From assembly GCA_020632575.1 (NCBI GenBank), contig JACKFH010000034.1:1-44636 (forward strand): a stretch of 44,636 nucleotides of DNA, given 5' to 3'. Position 1 is the first letter of the stretch. Every line of letters starts with the position of its first letter. The stretch is from Candidatus Omnitrophota bacterium (lineage in GTDB: Bacteria > Hinthialibacterota > Hinthialibacteria > OLB16). The translations under genes and the position numbers were made by a program. Shown piece by piece: positions 17,554-26,794 of this stretch. The notes beneath the pieces are model-generated. The model made no database searches. It had not been told where the DNA came from and saw nothing but the letters and a program-made list of their open reading frames with translations.

Positions 17554-18546
17554 ATGAACAATTTAGAACTCGAAAAGAAGTTGGATCTCTACCGAGGGAT
17601 GCGAACCATCCGCGAGTGCGAGGAGCGGCTTGTCCGCTCTCACCAACGCGGGCTGATTCCAGGACCATGTCACACCTACATCGGACAAGAGGCGGTCGCC
17701 GTGGGTGTCTGCGCGTGCCTTCGGAATGATGACGTCATCTTCAGCACCCACCGCGGGCATGGTCATGCTATCGCCAAGGGGCTACATCCCCGCGAACTGA
17801 TGGCTGAGGTGTTTGGCCGAGCGACCGGTTGCTCGGGTGGACGTGGGGGAAGCATGCATCTCTTCGCTCCCGAGGTTGGGCTCATGGGGACCAGCGGGAT
17901 CGTTGGACCCTCGATCCTCCAGGCGACTGGCGCCGGGTATAGTTTCAAGGTGCTAAAAACCGACCAGGTCAGCGTCGCCTTCTTCGGCGATGGCGCGGTC
18001 AACAATGGCGCTTTTCATGAAGGGCTAAACATGGCGACCATCTGGAACCTCCCTGTTCTGTTCGTGTGCGAAAACAATCAATTCGCGACCGAAGTGCCGT
18101 TCCACTATTCGAGTGGAAACCCGAGCGTCGCCGCAAGGGGGGCGGCCTATGGTCTTCCTGGAGTTGAAGTCGATGGGAATGACGTCCTAGCAGTTTATGA
18201 AGTAGCGGGAGAAGCCATCCAACGCGCGCGATCCGGAGAAGGCCCCACACTGATCGAGTGCAAGACCTATCGGACTCGACCTCATGCTGAAGGGATGGAT
18301 GATTATTCCTATCGGACACGCGAAGAAGTGGACGAGTGGAAATCTCGAGACCCCATCCTCCGACTGAGAGAAATACTCGTTGCGGACAATGAATCCATGA
18401 AAGAAAACCTCGGGGCGATGGACACCGAGGTGAAAGCCTTGATCGATGAAGCCGAAAAGTTCGCGGAGGAGAGCCCCTACCCCGATCCGTTAACTGCCGA
18501 AGACCATGTCTTTTCGGCTAATTCGAGGAAGATCGACCATGCGTGA
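17554..18546 (+). CDS. TPP-dependent 2-oxoacid/acetoin-type dehydrogenase E1 alpha
   Basis: The 330-residue protein matches E1 alpha subunits of the pyruvate / acetoin dehydrogenase type. It has LYRGMRTIRECEERL at the N-terminus, THRGHGHAIAKG (65-76), RGGSMHLF, and the thiamine-diphosphate motif from GDG (145-147) to ENN (173-175) with NNGAFHEGLNMA between. It would decarboxylate or cleave a 2-oxo substrate and pass the acyl group to a lipoyl domain. The ATG at 17554 follows GGGAG by 8 bases. Its end overlaps the beta gene by 8 bases. It lacks any sign of truncation. The specific substrate cannot be read from sequence. Confidence 0.93.
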   Translation: MNNLELEKKLDLYRGMRTIRECEERLVRSHQRGLIPGPCHTYIGQEAVAVGVCACLRNDDVIFSTHRGHGHAIAKGLHPRELMAEVFGRATGCSGGRGGSMHLFAPEVGLMGTSGIVGPSILQATGAGYSFKVLKTDQVSVAFFGDGAVNNGAFHEGLNMATIWNLPVLFVCENNQFATEVPFHYSSGNPSVAARGAAYGLPGVEVDGNDVLAVYEVAGEAIQRARSGEGPTLIECKTYRTRPHAEGMDDYSYRTREEVDEWKSRDPILRLREILVADNESMKENLGAMDTEVKALIDEAEKFAEESPYPDPLTAEDHVFSANSRKIDHA

Positions 18547-19516
18547 AATCACTTTTATGCAAGCCACGCTGGAGGCGCTCTCCGAGGAGATGGCCAAAAA
18601 CCCAAAAATCTTCGTGATGGGGGAGGGAATTGGAAAGCGCGGGGGGAATTTCAATACCACCAAAGGATTGTTCGACCTCTATGGTCCGGACCGGCTGTGC
18701 GACACCCCGATCTGCGAAAGAGGATTTGTGGGGCTGGCCGCCGGAGCCGCGATGACCGGGACCCGTCCGGTGATCGACTTCATGTTTGCCGATTTTATCC
18801 TCGATGCTGCTGGAGAAATCATCAACCAAATTGCAAAGATACAATACATGAGCGGTGGGCGACTCAAGGCCCCGGTGCTTTTGCGCGGATGTATCGGGAT
18901 AGGACACTCGGCCGGCACTCACCATTCCGGCTCCTATTACCCGATGTATGCTCACTTTCCCGGTCTTCGCGTGGTCGTTCCCTCGAATGCTTATGACGCC
19001 AAGGGGCTTCTGAAGCAATCGCTCAACAGCAATGATCCTGTGCTCTTTTTGGAACACAAATCTTTGCTGACCAAGAAATGTCCCGTGCCGGAAGAAGAAT
19101 TCTTGATTCCATTCGGGAAGGCCCGGATTGTTCAGAAGGGTGCGGATGTCACAGTTGTTGCGCTGGCAATGATGGTTCATCAAACTCTAGAGGTCTGTAA
19201 ACAACTGGAAGGTGAGGGAGTGTCGGTTGAACTCATCGACCCGCGGACTGTCGCGCCGATGGATATTGAAACCATACTCGACTCGGTCCACAAGACGGGC
19301 CGTCTTCTCATCGTAGATGAAACTTTTGCTCCCTGCGGCATTGGGGCGGAGATTGCCGCGCAGGTCAACGACCGAGGTTTCGATGATCTGGATGCCCCCA
19401 TACGAAGGTTGAATGGAGCCCATAGCCCCACACCTTACAGCCCACCCTTGGAGGCCGCCGTCGTCCCACAACCGGATCGGATTGCCCAGGAGATTCGGGA
19501 TTTGATGGCGGAGTAA
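18539..19516 (+). CDS. TPP-dependent dehydrogenase E1 beta
   Basis: The 325-residue beta subunit partners the upstream alpha subunit in an alpha2-beta2 tetramer. Family features include VMGEGIGKRGG, CDTPICERGFVGLAAGAAM, an IDFMFADFILDAAGEI segment, the long H-S loop GHSAGTHHSG, and the C-terminal transketolase-type ELIDPRTVAPMD and VDETFAPCG. The ATG overlaps the alpha stop and has GAGGA 10 bases upstream, so translation is coupled. In usual operons the next gene is the E2 acyltransferase; here it is the lipoyl-SDR fusion 60 bases downstream. Confidence 0.93.
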   Translation: MREITFMQATLEALSEEMAKNPKIFVMGEGIGKRGGNFNTTKGLFDLYGPDRLCDTPICERGFVGLAAGAAMTGTRPVIDFMFADFILDAAGEIINQIAKIQYMSGGRLKAPVLLRGCIGIGHSAGTHHSGSYYPMYAHFPGLRVVVPSNAYDAKGLLKQSLNSNDPVLFLEHKSLLTKKCPVPEEEFLIPFGKARIVQKGADVTVVALAMMVHQTLEVCKQLEGEGVSVELIDPRTVAPMDIETILDSVHKTGRLLIVDETFAPCGIGAEIAAQVNDRGFDDLDAPIRRLNGAHSPTPYSPPLEAAVVPQPDRIAQEIRDLMAE

Positions 19517-19575
19517 ACTCCTCTGAGATGACTGCTGGAACGGACAGGAAGGAAAGGTGAAAAGGAACCAAAACC

Positions 19576-20874
19576 ATGGCGCATGAGATCACCGTCCCCC
19601 GTTTAGGCTGGACCATGGAAGAGGGAACCTTTGGCGAATGGTTGAAAGAGGATGGCGAGCGTGTGGAAGTTGGCGATCCCCTTTTTGTCTTGGAAAGTGA
19701 TAAGGCCACAACCGATGTGGAAGCGGTCGACTCCGGCATTCTCCGGCTTCCGCCTGACACTCCCCAACAAGGGGATCCGGTCTCGGTCGGAATGGTTTTG
19801 GCGTATCTGGTGGAGGAGGGCGAACCCGATCCCTGGACAACTGGACCGCAGCCAAGATCTGAGAAGAAAAAGGAAGAGTCTGATTCTGCCGGTGTTCCTG
19901 TTCTTACTGAAGAAAAGGAACACAAAACCGAAATCCCAAATACGTCTTCGATCAGTCCCAGAGCGGCCCGGGTTGCCGGGGAACTTGGGGTGGCATGGAC
20001 CACCCTCCAGGGGAGCGGTCGCGGCGGCCGAATTGTCGAACGCGATATCCGCAAGGCTGTTCACCCACACAAGACAGAAGACTTTATTTCCATGAAAGCC
20101 GACCTTCGGGGAAAGGTGAGCCTGGTCACTGGAGCGGCGCGGGGCATCGGCCAAGCGATTGCCGACCGTCTGGCGGCCAACGGTTCGCTCGTTGTTTACA
20201 CCGATATCGATGCCGAAGGGGCGAAGGAAGCAGCGTCACGATCGGAGAGGTGCGCATCACTCGCGATGGATGTAACCAACAGCGAAGAGATCGAAGAGGT
20301 AATTGTAGAAGTCGTTCGGGACTACGGCAGTTTGGATATCCTGGTCAACAACGCGGGAGTGAACACGTTGGAGCATCGTGTGCCGATCGACGAGTTTCCA
20401 CTCGAGGAATGGGAACGCTTGTTGTCGGTGGACCTGACCGGCCTTTACCTTGTCAGCCGTGCCGGCGCTCGGGTGATGCGTAAGCAAGGTTCGGGTCGCA
20501 TCATCAATATCGCCTCCATCGTTGGTCTGGTCCCGCTCCGTCTTCAATGCGCCTTTGTGGCCGCCAAAGCAGGGGTGATCAACCTGACGAAAGCGATGGC
20601 CCTCGAACTCGGCCCCCATGGCATTCTGGTGAATGGTATTGCGCCAGGCTCGACACTCACTGAAGGCACACGCCAGCTTTTCTATGGTGAGGGGGGAAAG
20701 TTTCACAAATCCGTTCAAAAGCTCCTCGACCATATTCCTTTAGGCCGCCCGGCCACAACCGATGAGATCGCGGTAACGGCTCTGTTCCTCGCCGCACCCG
20801 ATAACAGTTACATCAACGGTCACATCCTCACTGTCGATGGCGGATGGACCGCGGGTTACGCGCGAGAATTCTGA
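19576..20874 (+). CDS. Lipoyl domain / E3-binding domain / SDR-domain fusion
   Basis: The 432-residue protein joins three modules. Residues 1-82 are a lipoyl domain with lipoylation site Lys43 (LESDKATTDVEA). An acidic linker (about 83-122) follows. Residues 124-162 are a peripheral-subunit-binding domain (SISPRAARVAGELGV, then GSGRGGRIVERDIR). Residues 175-432 are a classical SDR fold with TGAARGIG (185-192), NNAG (258-261), Ser314, Lys331 and a VDGGW end. The E2 acyltransferase core is absent. At the catalytic-Tyr position there is Phe327 (FVAAK), and the catalytic-Asn position has Asp286 (SVDLTG). The gene takes the E2 place after E1 alpha and beta. It presumably accepts groups from E1 on its lipoyl arm and can dock E3; what the SDR domain does is unknown. 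Confidence 0.93.
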   Translation: MAHEITVPRLGWTMEEGTFGEWLKEDGERVEVGDPLFVLESDKATTDVEAVDSGILRLPPDTPQQGDPVSVGMVLAYLVEEGEPDPWTTGPQPRSEKKKEESDSAGVPVLTEEKEHKTEIPNTSSISPRAARVAGELGVAWTTLQGSGRGGRIVERDIRKAVHPHKTEDFISMKADLRGKVSLVTGAARGIGQAIADRLAANGSLVVYTDIDAEGAKEAASRSERCASLAMDVTNSEEIEEVIVEVVRDYGSLDILVNNAGVNTLEHRVPIDEFPLEEWERLLSVDLTGLYLVSRAGARVMRKQGSGRIINIASIVGLVPLRLQCAFVAAKAGVINLTKAMALELGPHGILVNGIAPGSTLTEGTRQLFYGEGGKFHKSVQKLLDHIPLGRPATTDEIAVTALFLAAPDNSYINGHILTVDGGWTAGYAREF

Positions 20875-20921
20875 GGCATCAAAAAAATTCGTCCACCAAA
20901 ACCAGTGAGGAGAAAAGAATA

Positions 20922-20948
20922 ATGAGCGATTCGTTTGGAAGAACCTAG
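20922..20948 (+). other. Eight-codon mini-ORF with a strong ribosome site
   Basis: GTGAGGAGAAAAGAATA precedes an ATG that opens only eight codons (MSDSFGRT) before TAG. The site looks like a genuine translation start whose gene is either a leader peptide for the glycosidase-like gene at 21147 or the remains of a lost gene. No attenuator-type hairpin was recognised after it. Confidence 0.3.
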
Positions 20949-21146
20949 AACTTTTGAAGGGGGGAGGCTTTGGAAATCTGTTTTCATTTACCGAGGAGGT
21001 GAAAAGAGGAATCAGATCCCTAGTGGGAGCCGCTTTCGACTGTAGGCTTATCCGATCCTTTCGCCTAGAATACGTCGCTATCGCCGCAAGGCTCATTAGG
21101 AAACGCCCCGCCACGAGATTTCCATATCGACAAGGAGAATCCCTCC

Positions 21147-23174
21147 ATGGCCCATGCATCACACCTATCAAGATCTGTTACTGGAATCCTGATCTCTTGC
21201 CTACTCACGATAGCTCCGAGTGCAACGTGCGACGATTGGTTTGCGGGGAAGTTCTACTGTGGACGGGGTGATCTGGAGTATCTGAACCTCCTCGATATTT
21301 CGAGGCGAATGTTTTCACCGGACCCCGAATTCCAGAATGTCTCGATGCTCTATACACCTGAATGGAATGGTCTGGTGGAAGGACCCACCTGGAACGCCTG
21401 GTGGGTTCAAAACAGTTATGGTCCGACATACTGCGCCCTTCCCTTTTATCAAGAGCCTTATCTCACCTTTCTTCAGAACTCACAGGACCTCTGGTTCGAT
21501 CAGATGGGAGACGGGAAACGTAAGGAATACCACGATTGGGTGGCGCCGGATGGTTGTCTCTGCGATGCGGCGCGCCCGGGTTGGATCGTTTACAAGCAGG
21601 GGGATGGCCGAATCGATATCCATGATTGGGGGATGGAGTTTACCGCCGCGGGACTCCTCCTTCAGTCCGAACTTCTCCTCAGTGAGAGGGATCCAAGCAA
21701 AACCCGAGATTACCTTCCAAAACTCCGGCGTTGCGCCAATTTCTTGGAGACCCGTCGAGACCCCGAGAACAACCTTTATCTGGCCGGACCCGCTGGAAAT
21801 CTCCTTGCTCCGAGTTACGCGGGGTGGAAACGTTCGGATGGGACGTACGACAAAGCCTATCTCGCCGGGTTGTCGGTCACCACAATTGCCGCCCTGGATC
21901 GTTTGATCCTGCTTGAGAGGATGGCGGGATCTTCCGAGTGGGTCTCGAAACTCACTGAGCGAAGGGATCTTTCGAAGAAAGGTCTCTCGCTACTAACGAC
22001 AGAGGAAGGCTACTTGATCAAATCGCTCGATCCGGACGGGACAAAACATGGGGTCTTTGGGGCGGGTAACCATGGGTATTTCGAATCCTCCCCCAACCAT
22101 GACGCCGTCGCGTTTCGGGTTGTCCCGGATAAACAAGCAGAACAGATCTATACAAAGATCGCCTCCATTCCTGGACTCCGTCCCTATCACTTTATCCTTC
22201 CGAACTACCCCGGTCTCGATGATATGTATCGGGAACCCGACGACTGGCTCTGGAAGTTTGGCACTTGGGTCAATGGCGGACACTGGTCGACCTGTGAGGC
22301 TCGGATGATCATGGCCTATTATCGATTGGGGAAGTTCGATGATATACGAGAGTCAATGAACCAGCTGCTCACCTTCGCCAGAGATTTTCGGATGGACAAT
22401 CCCCTGGTGGAGTTTGGAAGCAAGGTTTACCAGCCTAAGCAACCAATCAACCTCTGCTATGACAGCCTCGGACCCCCAGCGGCGATGATTCGGGGGTTGT
22501 TCGAGTACCTTTACCTGGAGGATGGACTGAAATTGATACCGCATATTCCTCCGTCTGTCACTGAACTCGACCAACTTTTTCCGGTTCGGTTCGGTAAGAA
22601 AAAAGTCTTCATCTCGACTAAGGGTGTGGGGAAGATCCGGGCGGTTCACGTCAATGGCGGAGAATGGAGCAACTTCGATCGAGACTCGGTTCTTCTTCCT
22701 GATGCTACAACTCCGGATGAGGCTTGGGTCGAGATCCTTTTCGAGGAGGATGTCCCGGAGTCATCCTCTCCCGAAGAACTGCAACCTTTGTTTGGCGAAA
22801 GCATCGACTCTTCGACATCAGATACGGATGTGCAGGCTTTGGAAGATCGGCTGACCCCGATTAAGAGATTCCTGTCCATCCTCAACGAACTCGGGTTGGG
22901 CAATTCTTATGAAGCCTCCCATGCCCGGTTGGCGATCTCCTCCCAAGAGGCTCACCGACGACGTCTCGTTCTTCGAGAGGCGGGGAAACTTAGACTGCTA
23001 CCCGAAGTGTCACAGGAAGCGGCGGACAACTCTTACCAAGAATCTACGAACCGAATCTGTGAGGGATTGGAAAAAGTCCTGGCCTCCTACGCATCATCCA
23101 AGAATATAAAGGAGAAACGGATGCACGATCTTTGGCGGCGCGCTTCGGTCCAACAGGAGAATGAAAATGAATAG
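21147..23174 (+). CDS. Exported six-hairpin glycosidase-like protein
   Basis: The 675-residue protein has a signal peptide (GILISCLLTIAPSATC). The body to about residue 470 is rich in helix pairs and aromatic motifs typical of (alpha/alpha)6 six-hairpin glycosidases: PTWNAWWVQNSYGPTY, IHDWGMEFTAAGLLLQ, GNHGYFESSPNHDAVAF, WVNGGHWSTCEARMIMAYYRLG and YDSLGPPAAMIRGLFEYLY. A small beta domain follows (to about 530), then an acidic linker and a helical tail of about 130 residues that I do not recognise. The catalytic acid cannot be assigned, so the GH family is left open. AAGGAG (21132-21137) lies 9 bases before the ATG. A terminator follows at 23219. Confidence 0.7.
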   Translation: MAHASHLSRSVTGILISCLLTIAPSATCDDWFAGKFYCGRGDLEYLNLLDISRRMFSPDPEFQNVSMLYTPEWNGLVEGPTWNAWWVQNSYGPTYCALPFYQEPYLTFLQNSQDLWFDQMGDGKRKEYHDWVAPDGCLCDAARPGWIVYKQGDGRIDIHDWGMEFTAAGLLLQSELLLSERDPSKTRDYLPKLRRCANFLETRRDPENNLYLAGPAGNLLAPSYAGWKRSDGTYDKAYLAGLSVTTIAALDRLILLERMAGSSEWVSKLTERRDLSKKGLSLLTTEEGYLIKSLDPDGTKHGVFGAGNHGYFESSPNHDAVAFRVVPDKQAEQIYTKIASIPGLRPYHFILPNYPGLDDMYREPDDWLWKFGTWVNGGHWSTCEARMIMAYYRLGKFDDIRESMNQLLTFARDFRMDNPLVEFGSKVYQPKQPINLCYDSLGPPAAMIRGLFEYLYLEDGLKLIPHIPPSVTELDQLFPVRFGKKKVFISTKGVGKIRAVHVNGGEWSNFDRDSVLLPDATTPDEAWVEILFEEDVPESSSPEELQPLFGESIDSSTSDTDVQALEDRLTPIKRFLSILNELGLGNSYEASHARLAISSQEAHRRRLVLREAGKLRLLPEVSQEAADNSYQESTNRICEGLEKVLASYASSKNIKEKRMHDLWRRASVQQENENE

Positions 23175-23218
23175 GTGTCTCTCAATCTTCGCACCCTCCT
23201 TAAGCATTCAAGTCGCTT

Positions 23219-23257
23219 TCAATCTCGGCGGTTTTTCCGAGATTGAGTGTTTTCCTT
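23219..23257 (+). terminator. Intrinsic terminator after the six-hairpin protein gene
   Basis: A perfect 10-bp stem (TCAATCTCGG at 23219-23228, CCGAGATTGA at 23237-23246) closes on an 8-base loop, then GTGTTTTCCTT. It lies 45 bases after the stop and separates this gene from the alpha-mannosidase gene. Confidence 0.8.
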
Positions 23258-23380
23258 AAAAGGATAGCGCGAATAAAGATCGAACGGCCCTATCAATGAG
23301 CATTGACATTTCGGGTGGCGTGGGACGCGTTATCATGACAAGACCATCCCTCTCATCCGAAGTCTAGTAAGGAGAATTAC

Positions 23381-26300
23381 GTGGCAATCCAGGGGATGAA
23401 ACGTCTTGAGAACCTTTATCTCAAAAAAATTGCCGATCGCATTGGCGAGATCGGCCAGAGATTCATCTATTCGAAACGCGTGCCGGTTCGGGATGTGGCC
23501 ATCGCCGAGACGATGGAGCATCTTTCTCTTGCCGAGGCGAAACGCCTCGATTATCGGCCAGTTGCAGACGGCTGTCGTTGGGGCAAGAACTGGGGCGCGG
23601 GGTGGTTCAGGTTGCGGATCCGTGTGCCCGAAATCATGCGGGGAGATACGGTGAAACTGTTGTTCGACCTGGCAAACAGCGAATGCCTCATCTTCCGGGA
23701 CAACGCACCTGTGCAAGGTCTATCCTGGAGCCGCAAAGAGTACCTCCTCTTCGAAAAGGCGCGGGGTGGCGATCACCTTGAACTCTTTGTAGAAGCCGGA
23801 GCCAACGCCCGCTTGGGTGAATTCGATTTACGCACGATGCACCAGCCTGAAATCGCCGCGTTCAATCATGAGGTCTGGGATGCTTATTGGGACCTCTCCG
23901 CGCTGTACGACATCGTTGATCCCAAGCAGTACAAGGACTGGACGGGAAAACCCTATTACACCCCATCCGAACAAGATCCACTCCGGGCGCAGATCATATT
24001 TGCACTCAATGAGGCAGTGGATCTGTTTGATTACGGCGAACCTTCGGTGGATGAGCTCCGAAACCAGGCGCGGCAGGTGCGGCGCCGCCTGAAGCCTCTC
24101 TACGCTTGCAAGGCCACGAGTTCGGCTCCGATTCTTGCGGCAATGGGGCATGCTCACATCGATGTCGCCTGGCGATGGCCCTTGGCGGAAACGGTTCGAA
24201 AGTGTGGCCGGACATTCGCAAACGTCCTCGAACTCATGGACCGGTATCCGGATTTCGTGTTCGCCCAAAGCCAACCCCATCTCTATGAGTTGGCCAAAGA
24301 GAGGTATCCCTCTCTTTATAAAGGGATTCACAAGCGCGTGCGGGAAGGCCGTTGGATTCCGACCGGGTGCATGTGGATTGAACCGGACTGCAATATCCCG
24401 AGCGGCGAGAGCCTGGTCCGCCAAGTCCTATTCGGGACGCGTTTCTTCAAGAAAGAATTCAATTTTGATGTGGCTACACTCTGGCTGCCCGATGTATTCG
24501 GCTATTCCGCGGCGCTCCCTCAGATTCTCAAGCGAAGTGGCGTTCGCTACTTTTTCACAACGAAATTGGCTCTAAACCAGTTTGTCAAATTTCCCTATCA
24601 CTCGTTTTACTGGGAGGGTCTCGATGGAAGTGAAGTGCTGGCGCATATCATGCCGGCCGAGGAATACAGCTCCGAACTCGAGCCCTGGCTGATCCGAACC
24701 GGCGCCTACGACTACGTTCAAAAAGATCGCAGTCCGATTCAAATCCTCCCCTTCGGCCATGGAGATGGTGGAGGAGGACCCGCACAGCCTCATCTGGAGC
24801 GGCTCGCGCGTTACCGCGATTTTGAGGGTATGCCGCGAGTAGAGACGATGTCGCCTAAGGAATTCTTTACGCGTCTTGAAAAGGAATCGGTAGCGCTGCC
24901 TCGATGGGTGGGGGAGTTGTATCTCGAGAACCATCGAGGCTGTTATACCACACAGGCCCACACCAAGAAATGCAATCGACGGGCCGAGTTCCTGCTGCGG
25001 GAAGCGGAGATGCTCTCAGCGCTGAACATCCACGATGGAGGGAAATACGAACACAAGCGATTAAACAAGGCATGGAAAGATGTTCTGCTCAACCAGTTCC
25101 ACGATATCCTTCCCGGGAGTTCAATCGACGAAGTGTACGTTGATTCGGATCGCCAATACGCTCAGGTGTTCAGCGAGGCAGGCGCTGTTCGAGATAAGGC
25201 GCTCACCCACCTGGCGCGTCGGGTCGACACACGCGGAGAGGGTGCTGCTGTCCTTGCCTTCAATTCCCTTGGATGGGAACGAACGGATGTCGTCGCCGTT
25301 GATTTACCAGGAATTCGAAAGGGGGAATCCTATATCGCCGTGGGACCCGATGGGTCCATGGCGCCCATTCAAATGGGTTTCGATGGAAAAGCTAGGTTCA
25401 TGGGTTCTGTCCCTTCCATCGGCCACGCGGTGTTCCACATTCGGACCGGCGCCGTTGAATCACCTTCCGTCATCGTCGGCGAACAGAGTCTCGAAAACGA
25501 CCTCCTCAAGATACGTTTCGATAAGCAGGGACGATTGAGCCAAGTTTATCACAAACCTTCAAGACGAGACGTCCTCCCCTCGCGAGAGAAAGGCAATCGA
25601 TTCGTCCTTTTCGAAGACAAAATGGCGAGTTGCGGCACGGCTTGGGACATCGACATCTTCTACAACGACAAGCCTCTCGAGATTGACGGTGACCTGATTT
25701 CCATGGAAGTCATGGAACAAGGGCCGGTGCGAGCCGTTCTTCGTATTAAGCGTTCAATCAGCAAGTCAGTGATCATTCAGGACGTGATCCTTAACAAGGG
25801 GTCGGCTCGTATCGACTTCATGACAACAGTCGAATGGGGGAACGAGAAAGACGTCCTCCTGAAAGTGGGCTTCCCGGTGAACATACGTTCCGATAAGGCT
25901 CGTTACGAAATCCAGTTCGGCAGCGTCGAACGCCCGACCCACTGGAACATGCCCCAGGACTTCGCCCGCTTCGAAGTTCCCGCGCAGAAATGGGCGGATC
26001 TCTCCGAAGGGAACTTCGGCGTAGCGCTTCTGAACGACTGCAAGTATGGCTACGATATCAAGGGCAATGTCATGCGCCTGACATTGCTTCGAGCGCCCAA
26101 AGACCCGGGCAAGAACGCTGATGTGAACAGAACTCACACATTCACTTATTCTTTGTTTCCTCATTTTGGAGATTTTTCCCAGGGTCTTGTCAGGGACGGA
26201 TACGAACTCAACACTCCGGTTCTCGCTCAAAGCGTAAGGGCTTCCAAGGGTAACGCGGCGCCCTCCGGGAGTTGGATGTCGATATCTGGTGAAAACGTCA

Positions 26301-26533
26301 TTATCGATACGATCAAAAAAGCCGAAGACGATGACAACCTCATTGTTCGGATGTACGAAGCTCATGGATGGCACAGTCGTCACACCTTCAAAACATCACT
26401 ACCAGTCAAACAGGTGATCGAAACCGATTTGATGGAGAGAGATGAGCGAGTTCTGAAGTTTCGTGGCGGGTCAGTGAATTTGACTTTCGATCCATTCCAG
26501 ATCCGGACGCTGAGGCTTTCTCTGAGTCGCTGA
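23381..26533 (+). CDS. Alpha-mannosidase, glycoside hydrolase family 38
   Basis: The 1050-residue enzyme removes alpha-mannose residues. An N-terminal region (1-245) precedes the GH38 catalytic domain. Zinc-site residues are His259 and Asp261 (GHAHIDVAWRWP), Asp371 in LWLPDVFGYS (the nucleophile) and His574 in NQFHDILPGSS. FGHGDGGGGP and the IEPDCNIPSGESLVRQ block are also typical. C-terminal beta domains run from about 620 to the end. There is no signal peptide, so it is probably cytoplasmic. It starts with GTG, set by AAGGAG about 7 bases upstream. Family length is usual. A consensus-like TTGACA is seen at 23303-23308, but no good -10 was settled on. Confidence 0.95.
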   Translation: MAIQGMKRLENLYLKKIADRIGEIGQRFIYSKRVPVRDVAIAETMEHLSLAEAKRLDYRPVADGCRWGKNWGAGWFRLRIRVPEIMRGDTVKLLFDLANSECLIFRDNAPVQGLSWSRKEYLLFEKARGGDHLELFVEAGANARLGEFDLRTMHQPEIAAFNHEVWDAYWDLSALYDIVDPKQYKDWTGKPYYTPSEQDPLRAQIIFALNEAVDLFDYGEPSVDELRNQARQVRRRLKPLYACKATSSAPILAAMGHAHIDVAWRWPLAETVRKCGRTFANVLELMDRYPDFVFAQSQPHLYELAKERYPSLYKGIHKRVREGRWIPTGCMWIEPDCNIPSGESLVRQVLFGTRFFKKEFNFDVATLWLPDVFGYSAALPQILKRSGVRYFFTTKLALNQFVKFPYHSFYWEGLDGSEVLAHIMPAEEYSSELEPWLIRTGAYDYVQKDRSPIQILPFGHGDGGGGPAQPHLERLARYRDFEGMPRVETMSPKEFFTRLEKESVALPRWVGELYLENHRGCYTTQAHTKKCNRRAEFLLREAEMLSALNIHDGGKYEHKRLNKAWKDVLLNQFHDILPGSSIDEVYVDSDRQYAQVFSEAGAVRDKALTHLARRVDTRGEGAAVLAFNSLGWERTDVVAVDLPGIRKGESYIAVGPDGSMAPIQMGFDGKARFMGSVPSIGHAVFHIRTGAVESPSVIVGEQSLENDLLKIRFDKQGRLSQVYHKPSRRDVLPSREKGNRFVLFEDKMASCGTAWDIDIFYNDKPLEIDGDLISMEVMEQGPVRAVLRIKRSISKSVIIQDVILNKGSARIDFMTTVEWGNEKDVLLKVGFPVNIRSDKARYEIQFGSVERPTHWNMPQDFARFEVPAQKWADLSEGNFGVALLNDCKYGYDIKGNVMRLTLLRAPKDPGKNADVNRTHTFTYSLFPHFGDFSQGLVRDGYELNTPVLAQSVRASKGNAAPSGSWMSISGENVIIDTIKKAEDDDNLIVRMYEAHGWHSRHTFKTSLPVKQVIETDLMERDERVLKFRGGSVNLTFDPFQIRTLRLSLSR

Positions 26534-26794
26534 GTCGAAGCGGTTTGTCCTTATATAATCGGGTTCGAGAATCTTTGATGCGAAGGTCGGTCATACGGTT
26601 CGCATCATGGCGGTTGTGCACCGGGCCTTGGTGGATTTCCATACGCTTCTGTTTTTTTGCCTGTATGGGCACTCCATTGGATCGGTTCACATTTTCTTCC
26701 CATTTCGCGATGGACCGACTACCCTCTTCACTCATAGAAACGACGGTGAGAAGGACAAATGACCCCAAGACCAACTGGAGGAAAGGAACGACCG

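Noticed and set aside
26554..26559. TATAAT upstream of the half-size permease gene
   Set aside because: No acceptable -35 box at 16-18 bases; a lone -10 hexamer is not enough.
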